Source: Melastoma dodecandrum
Lineage: Eukaryota; Streptophyta; Magnoliopsida; Myrtales; Melastomataceae
Length of the DNA stretch: 64,000 nt
Assembly: GCA_029817715.1 (NCBI GenBank)
Contig: JARUPY010000434.1
Coordinates: 682,001-746,000 of the forward strand
Direction: 5' to 3'
A program made the translations under genes and the position numbers. Positions 56,970-64,000 of this stretch are shown one piece after another (position 1 is the first letter of the stretch; each line of letters starts with the position of its first letter). The notes under the pieces were generated by a model. The model searched no databases. It was given only the letters and a program-made list of their open reading frames with translations, and had not been told where the DNA came from.

Positions 56970-59900
56970 TCAGGCATAGTATCGCTTCAGGAATTTCCCA
57001 TTGATTGGTCCGACGCGCACCCCATCTTGATCAACTATCTTATAGGCGCACCCGGTGTAAGCCTCTTGGACTATGTATGGACCATCCCACTTTGATGTGA
57101 ATTTACTTCCGGTCTTATGCGTGACAATTATGGGTCTTCGCACCGCCAATACAAGGTCACCTACTTGAAAGGAGCGATGTCGTACTTTTTTTTTAAAAGA
57201 CTTCAACATCCTTGCCTGATAACATTCAATCCGTTGCTGGGCTTCAAGACGTTTCTCATCCAAGGCTTTTAGATCCTGTAAGCGTAGTCGTGCATTATCC
57301 TCTTAACAAAGTCCCTCTTGTATGGCTATTCGCAGCGACGGTATTTGTCGTTCAAGTGGAAGGACCGCTTCAACACCGTAGACCAATGAGTATGGTGTCA
57401 TATGAGTCGCAGTTCTGTACGTCGTACGATACGCCCATAAAGCTTCTCCAACTCGTTCATGCCAATCTCTTCTAGCTTTATCGACCACCTTCTTTAGGAG
57501 ATTGCACAGCGTCTTATTGAATGCCTCTACCAATCCGTTTGCGGCCGCATAATACATGTAAGAGTTATATTGTTTAAAACCAAATTGTTCGTAAAATTTA
57601 TCCATGGCCTTATTAGAGAAGTTCCGGCCATTATCAGTAATGATATAGCGAGGCACGCCATAACGAAAAATAATATTATTCTTAATGAAGGTGATCACGA
57701 TTTCCTTCTTCACTTCCCGAAAGGGTGCAGCTTCTGCCCATTTTGAGAAATAGTTCGTCGCTGCCAGGATATATGAATGACCCCCTGACGATTTAGGAGT
57801 TATGGGCCCTACAACATCAAACCCCCAGGCTTCAAATGGCCAAGATGCTATAGTTGGATGAAGTGACTCGGGAGATTGATGAATGAAGTTAGCGTGAAAC
57901 TGACAAGCTTGACACTTCTTTGCATATTCCATACAATCCTTTACCATTGTTGGCCAATAATAGCCCATTCTTTTCAATTGGAAGTGAAGTTTAGGGCCTG
58001 ATTGATGAGCTCCACAAACTCCGGAATGCGCCTCTTCTAGCGCTCTCATGGCTTCCTCAACTCCAACGCATCGCAAGAACACTCCTTCAAAGGATCGTCG
58101 ATAGAGAGTATTTTTAAAATATATGAATCGATGCGCTCTTCTTCTCACATCCACTTTTTGTCGCGGGTCATTAGGTAGCTTTCCATGCTCGAGAAAGTCA
58201 ATGAGTGGTTGTCTCCAATCTTGGTCTTCTATATTAAAGACAGATATGAGATTAACTTCGTCCGTTTCTTCCTCATTATGAATTGGCGGAACCACCCACA
58301 CTTGACATAACCGGATGCCGACCTCCTTATCCACCGAAGTAAGTGTAGAAGCGAGACTCGCCAAAGCATCTGCTTGTGCATTTTCCTTTCTCGGTATATG
58401 ACTTATTGTAATATCCGGAAACCACCCTATGAGTTTAACCGCATAGTCATGATAAGGCAAAAGCTCTGGCTTGCGAACCTCATATGCAGATAGAAGTTGA
58501 TTAATCACAAGCTTGGAGTCTCCATATACCCTCAAACTATGTACTTTATTATCCATGGCCATTTCTAACCCGAGTATGTGAGCTTGATATTCAGTCATAT
58601 TGTTTGAGCATAACTGAGTGAGGGTATATGCATAAGGGATGATATCTCCATCGGATGTGACGAAGACAACTCCAGCTCCCGCACCTCTTTGCGTAGCCGA
58701 CCCATCAAAGAACATTTTCCATGGAGGGTGAACATCAACCGACATTACTTCCTCATCGGGCAATTCTTCCGATATTTTCCAATTATCTGGTATAGGATGG
58801 TCTACCAAGAAGTCGGCTAAAACTTGTCCCTTCACAGCCTTTTGAGGTACATACAAGATCTCAAGCTCTTGAAGCATTAGTGCCCATTTCGCGAGACGAC
58901 CAAATAAAACCGGCCTAGACATTATATACTTAAGAGGATCTGCCCGTGATATGAGACGAACAGAATGTGCTTCCAAATAATGCCGTAACTTTTGTATGGC
59001 AAACATTAAAGCAAGACACGTCTTCTCAATTGGAGAGTAATTCAGTTCTGTTCCGGTTAAAGTCCTGCTCAGATAAGACAGGGCATTTTCTTTTCCATTA
59101 TCGTTCTCCTGAGATAACAGAACTCCTAGCGAAGCTTCTTGTGCTGCTACATAAAGTATGAGGGGTCTTCCTTGGATTGGAGCATTTAGGACCGGTGGCT
59201 TTGACAAATAAGCCTTTATGCTGTTAAATGCATTTTCACATGCTTTGTCCCACTCAAAAGGAGTACCTTTCTTCATCAATCTATGAAAGGGATGGCATCG
59301 TCCGGCCAAGTTTGATATAAACCTTCGAATGTATGCAAGTTTCCCTTGAAGGCTCTTCAACTCATGTATATTTCTTGGCCCTGGCATCTTCGTAATTGCA
59401 TCTATCTTTGATTGATTGACTTCAATGCCTCGATGTCGAACGATAAATCCAAGGAACTTTCCCGAAGTGACCCCAAACGCACACTTCAATGGGTTCGTTT
59501 TCAGTTGATATTTGCGCAATCTGTCAAATACTTTTCTAAGGTCGTCAATATGATCGCGCCTTTTTCTGGATTTGACAACCAGATATCCACATAACACTCT
59601 AGATTCTTGTGGAGAATATCATCAAAGATCCGTTGCATGGCCCGTTGATAAGTTGTTCCCGCATTCTTCAACCCAAAAGGCATCACCTTATAACAATATA
59701 TACCTTTTGGAGTACGAAAAGTCGTCATTTCCTCGTCCTTTGGATCCATTCGGATTTGATTATATCATGATGATCCATCCATAAAACTGAGAGCTTCATA
59801 GCCAGTGGTCGTGTCTACCATTATCTCAGTGATCGAAAGAGGAAAATCGTCCTTGGGACACGCATTATTGAGATCACGAAAATCAACGCAAACTCGGAGT

Positions 59901-60169
59901 TAACCGTTCTTCTTCCTAACAGGTACAATATTTGCAATCCATGTTGGATACTTTACATCCCGAATGAATCCAGCTTCGATAAGCTTGTTGACTTCGGCTT
60001 CTGTCAATGGGATTAGCTCTGGACAAAAACGTCTTTGAGCTTGCTTTATTGGTCGAACTCCATGCTTAACAACCAACTTATGGACCGCTATCTTTGGGTC
60101 AAGGCCAGGCATTTCTTTGTAGTTCCATGCGAAGACATCTATGTATTCCTTCAACAGTTGGACATACAA
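56970..60169 (-). pseudogene. Tat-lineage RT - RNase H - second RNase H - integrase remnant
   Basis: RT starts near 60.17 kb (EYIDVFAWNYKEMPGLDP). It has stops at about 59.90 and 59.77 kb and then VMPFGLKNAGTTYQRAMQ. The catalytic box reads CYVD and then loses frame near 59.59 kb, destroying the second Asp. The long frame 59597-57303 holds the RT thumb, RNase H (ILYVAAQEASLGVLLSQ), the second RNase H (MFFDGSATQRG, VYGDSKLVINQLL, QADALASLAS), the integrase zinc finger (HSGVCGAHQSG..CQACQ) and core (GFDVVGPI, ITDNGRNF, GLVEAFNK). A stop near 57.30 kb separates the integrase end, which finishes FLKRYYA. Confidence 0.92.
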
Positions 60170-61275
60170 CTAGGGGTTAAACTTGCGCTAAGGAATGTAG
60201 GGCGATGATCCCCTTCCTCCTCAAGATCGACTTCTTTTAATTCGTCAACGGTAGACTTTTTTCGGTCCTCAAATACTTCTGGAGCCTCTTCTGCATCATC
60301 CTCTTTAGGAGAAGTGTTTTCATCAGCTTCAGTAATTGTGACGTGGTGGGAAGCGACAATATCATTTCCGTTATCACCATGAGACGATTCCCATTTGCTA
60401 TTAGTGGATACCCATGTCTTCGTCTTCATTTTTAGTATTTCGCCGGTAGTTACTTCAACAGCCGTTCGACGCTTCATTCGGGAAGGAACTTTGCTACGAA
60501 AATCCTTTGTATCTTCTATGATAATTGGGATATCCTCTTTTTTATCAACTCTCTTCCACACCATTCGACTTCTTGGGGCTTGACTCAGTTTTAATCGTGC
60601 CGACCTTCGAGCATCAAACTCTTCTTTCTTAGTGCCAAGTCTATCAAATACTGATCTTCTCTTAAACGGGACTTCGAGTCGATCAAATACTGAAGTTCTA
60701 GTTGATTCGGTCGTACTTTCATCATCAGCTTCAATGTATTGAATTGAAGCATTCTTCGCCGGAAGGATGAGAGGCTTAGGAATGACATATCCAAGACCAG
60801 ATTTCGATTTCTGATTATCATTTCCCGGATTAATTTCCTTTGAAGCATTCCCAAGTGTCTTCAAGTCCTCGGTGTAGCTAGCTGCGGAGATTAACCTGAA
60901 TGCATTTGGATCAAACCTGTTGGTGCGCCTGTCAGGCAATGAATCTGGATAGATAATTGCCCCCTATCTAGGTCGAACAAAACCTTTTAAAGGCGTGCTT
61001 GTTTGAGTTATTGTCATCATTTTCGTCACCGACCAATTGAGTTCTATTGGCACCACTATATCTTCGACATGGCTACTCAAGAAAGGTGGTTCCCCGGCTT
61101 TTCGAAGGGCTCTCGGAATATAGCACAAGATCGGCACATTCTGTTTTGACTTATCGTCCGTCTTTTCATTTTTAACAGCCGGACTAACTGAAGGTACCTC
61201 TTGTTGAATAGGTGAAACTTCTACGTTCGAGTTCTTCGTGATATTCCTCACAATCGGGGTTTTGCATTTGCCCAT
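60151..61275 (-). pseudogene. Tat-element linker between protease and RT
   Basis: Two overlapping open stretches (61275-60964 and 60939-60151) encode charged, low-complexity protein with FDRLEVPFKRRSVFDRLGTK, a repeated SVFDRLG phrase and acidic EEDGEEAPEVFED-like runs. This spacer is common in Tat polyproteins and has no known catalytic role. A stop near 60.96 kb breaks it. Confidence 0.7.
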
Positions 61276-62555
61276 ACTATGTGGGTTACCCCATTCTTTA
61301 CAAATTTAAAACATTGATGGAGCGTGGATATAACAACTCCATATTCATGCAGCCATGGTCGACCCAACAACATATTATAGGTGGTGTTAGAATCGATGAC
61401 ATAGAATGTCGCTCCAGCTTCCATATCTCCTATAGTAAGGGTGAGACAAATCTTCCCAACGGCTCGTTCTCCCCCCTGGTTGAATCCTTGAATTATTAGC
61501 CGACTACTTGATAAATCGTCAACTCCTAGCCTGATCTCTTTCAAGGCTTCCAATGACAAGATATTGACCGCCGATCCTGGATCGACCAAGATGCGATTGA
61601 CCTTCGTACCATAATCATATCCTGATACAAATAGCGGCCGATTATGAGATTTGTGACCTATAAGGAGATCTTCATTAGAAAACGTAATTATTGCGCCATC
61701 TTCTTGTGATTTCACCACATTCATCGCTGCGGGATCTTCTGGAGTGTCAACCTTCACGGCTGCCACTTCTTTGTCTGCATTAATGAGGTGATAGCTCCTA
61801 GACAAATCTGTAAGTTTTCGAAAACGTTCCGGAAAGAAATCCCATAACATAGTCGAGGTTGGCTTCTTCACGGACAGGATATCTGGCGAACTCTCTTTTT
61901 TCGCTATCTTCCTGGAATCCTTTTTTATTGGTGACCTCCTCGTAATCTTTGCTTGCATAGGAAGCGTTTTCTTCACGGGCTTAGAAGACTTCGTCTGATT
62001 CATTTTGTGAGTCACCAAAGTCCAGCCTTCTTCGGTTGATGCTTCTTCAGAGCTAACCATACAACTTGACATCTTGGTCATATATTGATGCATTATCCCC
62101 GGGCTTCGTAGGCCAATTACCTCAGCTGGATCGATAGTCCCGAATATGATATTTGGAGCATCATCATTTGCGACACTGATCATATTTGAAGGTGCAATAT
62201 AAACTCCTAAATCGATCTTGTTGTCGCGTACAAGCTTCATGACCTTTTCCTTGAAGACGAAACACTTCTCAATTGGATGGCCTAAAACACGATGGTACTC
62301 GCAGAAGTTGGGATTGTCAGCAAGATTCGCTTGGTTCGGTCGCTTTGATGGCGGAAGCTCGATCATTTTAGAAGACAACAGATAGTCAAATATTTCTGCA
62401 ACATCTTCATCAGGAAAAGGGTACTTATTGTTTTGCTTTTCCTCGAGAGTTGGGCGTTGGCGCTGCATCCGGGGTGCTTCTACAGGTGATTGTCCATTTG
62501 CCGGGACTTTTCCTTTTGCAATTGGTACTTTAACTGGAGCTGCATCTGTAATCAT
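61248..62555 (-). CDS. Tat-element gag C-terminus and aspartic protease, open frame
   Basis: About 435 codons remain open. FCEYHRVLGHPIEKCFVFKE is the zinc-finger-like CxxH..H..C motif of this lineage. The retropepsin-like part has RILVDPGSAVNILSLEALK and later YNMLLGRPWLHEYGVVISTL, which are the flap and hydrophobic-hydrophobic-Gly regions of gypsy proteases. It continues out of frame into the linker region. It is part of a polyprotein, not a host gene. Confidence 0.85.
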   Translation of the reverse strand: MITDAAPVKVPIAKGKVPANGQSPVEAPRMQRQRPTLEEKQNNKYPFPDEDVAEIFDYLLSSKMIELPPSKRPNQANLADNPNFCEYHRVLGHPIEKCFVFKEKVMKLVRDNKIDLGVYIAPSNMISVANDDAPNIIFGTIDPAEVIGLRSPGIMHQYMTKMSSCMVSSEEASTEEGWTLVTHKMNQTKSSKPVKKTLPMQAKITRRSPIKKDSRKIAKKESSPDILSVKKPTSTMLWDFFPERFRKLTDLSRSYHLINADKEVAAVKVDTPEDPAAMNVVKSQEDGAIITFSNEDLLIGHKSHNRPLFVSGYDYGTKVNRILVDPGSAVNILSLEALKEIRLGVDDLSSSRLIIQGFNQGGERAVGKICLTLTIGDMEAGATFYVIDSNTTYNMLLGRPWLHEYGVVISTLHQCFKFVKNGVTHIVWANAKPRL

Positions 62556-63705
62556 TACTTGCTTCTTGGTATCGGGATGTTACTTATGTCAGTCCCAACA
62601 AAGCTCAACTCCATGTCATGAGCCTTTGTCGCCAACTCCTCGAATGATCGTGGTTTGAGCCCTTGTAGAATATATCGGATCATCCAGAGCATGCCTTGAA
62701 TGCACATGTCAATAGACGTTTCCTCTGATAGGTGATCCCTACAGTTCAAGCTTAGATTTCTCCATCGTTGGATATAGTCGACGACGGGCTCTTCCTCCCA
62801 TTGGCGAGTATTAGTTAGTTCGATCATGCTCACCACGCGTCGCGTGCTGTAGAAACGATTCAGAAATTCCCTTTCTAGTTGTTCCCAACTATCAATGGTA
62901 CCTGGCTTGATGTCAATGTACCAGTCAAAAGCGTTTCCCTTCAGAGAGCGAACAAACTGCTTAACCATCCAATCTCCATCCGTGCCTGCATTGTTGCAAG
63001 TTTCAACGAAATGGGCCACATGTTGACGTGGATTACCCTTCCCATCAAACTGTTGGAAGTATGGAGGCTGATATCCCATGGACATCTTGAGGCCTTCAAT
63101 TCTACGATTGTAAGGCTTATAATATGCCGAAGATGATGATGATTTGCCCTCAAGCTCGCTCTTCACCGTTTCTTTTATTAATTCTAGCATTGCTTTCGCT
63201 GGAATAGGATCTTCAGCAACATACATGTGTTTTCCCGAATCATAGACATTCATGACCCCCTTTCCCTTATCAACTTGGGTGCGCGAACTCTCCTCCATAG
63301 ACATTTTGTCAGCTTCTTTACTCTCCAGCTTTTTGACAATGTAGTCCATTTGCTGCTCTCTTTCTTTCATAAAAAAGCATCATAGCTTCCAGTATTTGTG
63401 AGAGCTGAAACCTGATCTTCAAGTGATGGAGTATCCGCCATAATCACTGGCATGACTTCGAAGCCTTTAGTTGAATCTGCTTCTGGGGAGGAATCCGACG
63501 GAGAGTCACTTGACGAGATATTTTCAAAATTTATCTGCGGCATAGGAGACATCAGAACCTTGTCGAAGGAATTGTCACCAGCAGTTGGTTGAGATGACTT
63601 AGGGGAAATTGCTCTAAGCATTTCTTCAATTTCCTCGGTTTGTTTACGAGTTGTGGCCACAGATTGGGCATAAGTCCACTTTGGAGACCCCCTCTTTGAG
63701 AACAT
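62555..63705 (-). pseudogene. Tat-element gag
   Basis: Contains the retrotransposon gag core: [66 protein letters not shown] and [13 protein letters not shown]. This forms the virus-like particle. It is broken near 63.37 kb and again at the joint with the protease frame at 62.555 kb. Confidence 0.88.
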
Positions 63706-63905
63706 CCTTTTAAGATGGGGAAGCCTTGGGAGAGATGGACTTTAGCATTTCTTCTATGTCTTCAGCTTGTTTGCGCGTCATGGCGACAGACTAGGCATAA
63801 GTCCACTTTGGAGACTCCCCGCCATTGAGAGTATTCTTTTCAGTGACATCCTTGTAAGATGGGGATGCCTTGGGGGAGACGGACTTGAGCAATTCTTCAG
63901 TCTCC
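63598..63905 (-). repeat. Three diverged copies of a 125-147 bp module in the gag N-terminus
   Basis: Copies start near 63598, 63723 and 63868 on the plus strand and share 'gcatttcttc', 'tgtttacgagttgtggccac'-like and 'gcataagtccactttggaga' segments. Each encodes variants of SPKWTYAQSVA..RKQTEEIEEML. The outer copies differ by indels, and the middle one contains a stop (TAG in place of the Gln codon). Confidence 0.75.
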
Positions 63906-64000
63906 TTATATAGTTCAGCAATGGTCCTAGCCTTGACCAATCTTGGAAACTCAGCAGATGAAGAGCCCCCGGATGAGAGTGAAGGAAAAGCAGCAAGTCG

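Larger units (their letters stand above)
56881..64000 (-). mobile_element. Ty3/gypsy LTR retrotransposon, Tat lineage, continuing past the window
   Basis: On the minus strand the order is gag, protease, RT, RNase H, a second (archaeal-type) RNase H, then integrase. The second RNase H before integrase (FFDGSATQRGAGAGVVFV) is the diagnostic feature of Tat/Ogre-type elements. A polypurine tract follows at 56905-56881, after which TGTCATCATG could begin the 3' LTR. That LTR would have to be very short, because unrelated gene fragments begin by about 56.75 kb. The 5' LTR is beyond the window. Frameshifts and stops in the pol region show it is inactive. Confidence 0.9.

Noticed and set aside
1..64000. 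tRNA, rRNA and CRISPR arrays
   Set aside because: No cloverleaf with A/B boxes, no ribosomal sequence and no regular repeat-spacer array was seen by eye.

Overview
The window is nuclear DNA of a flowering plant. Genes have GT-AG introns, the proteins are plant-specific families (UPL3, eIF4B, CSD/zinc-knuckle GRP2, DnaJ11, thaumatin-like, NFD4-like MFS, plant TOM20), and the spaces hold plant transposons plus an endogenous pararetrovirus. Several single-exon genes are GC-rich. The species cannot be named from the sequence.

Layout. 0.4-10.2 kb, minus strand: a complete 17-exon HECT E3 ligase gene (UPL3/KAKTUS type, 1897 aa). 10.3-14.4 kb: a foldback MITE-like repeat, a decayed Mutator-type (MULE) transposase, and a block of repeated 'TCGGCCTT..' motifs. 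14.7-22.5 kb, plus strand: eIF4B-like gene, decayed amidase pseudogene, short J-domain protein, GRP2-type RNA chaperone with a recognisable promoter, and a two-exon thaumatin-like gene. 24.6-26.6 kb, minus strand: an NFD4-like MFS transporter, three exons, with one homopolymer frameshift in exon 1.

28.5-39.0 kb: one full-length Sirevirus-type Ty1/copia element with both LTRs, primer site, env-like region, purine tracts and a 5-bp target duplication; its coding regions are broken. 40.7-41.2 kb: a dense cluster of TTTACGAA/TTCGTAAA motifs. 42.0-43.0 kb, minus strand: a divergent, tail-anchored TOM20-like gene in five exons. Its first codons have been tandemly duplicated upstream, creating an 18-codon upstream ORF.

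45.6-48.5 kb: two unprocessed or partly processed pseudogenes, a COM1/GR1 (CtIP/Sae2) homologue and the C-terminal half of a DHH1/DDX6-type DEAD-box helicase. 49.5-54.8 kb, minus strand: a caulimovirid fragment (protease, RT, RNase H, a 764-aa zinc-knuckle ORF that is still open, a 35S-like TATA box and leader, and a tRNA-Met primer site at its edge). 54.8-56.8 kb: a mosaic of gene pieces (coiled-coil, DUF604 glycosyltransferase-like, CrRLK1L kinase and malectin-like) in mixed order and orientation. 56.9 kb to the window end, minus strand: a Tat-lineage Ty3/gypsy element with two RNase H domains, truncated by the window.

There is no operon logic here; genes are independent units. The most unusual points are the open 764-aa ORF inside a decayed pararetrovirus, the duplicated start of the TOM20-like gene, and the gene-fragment mosaic.
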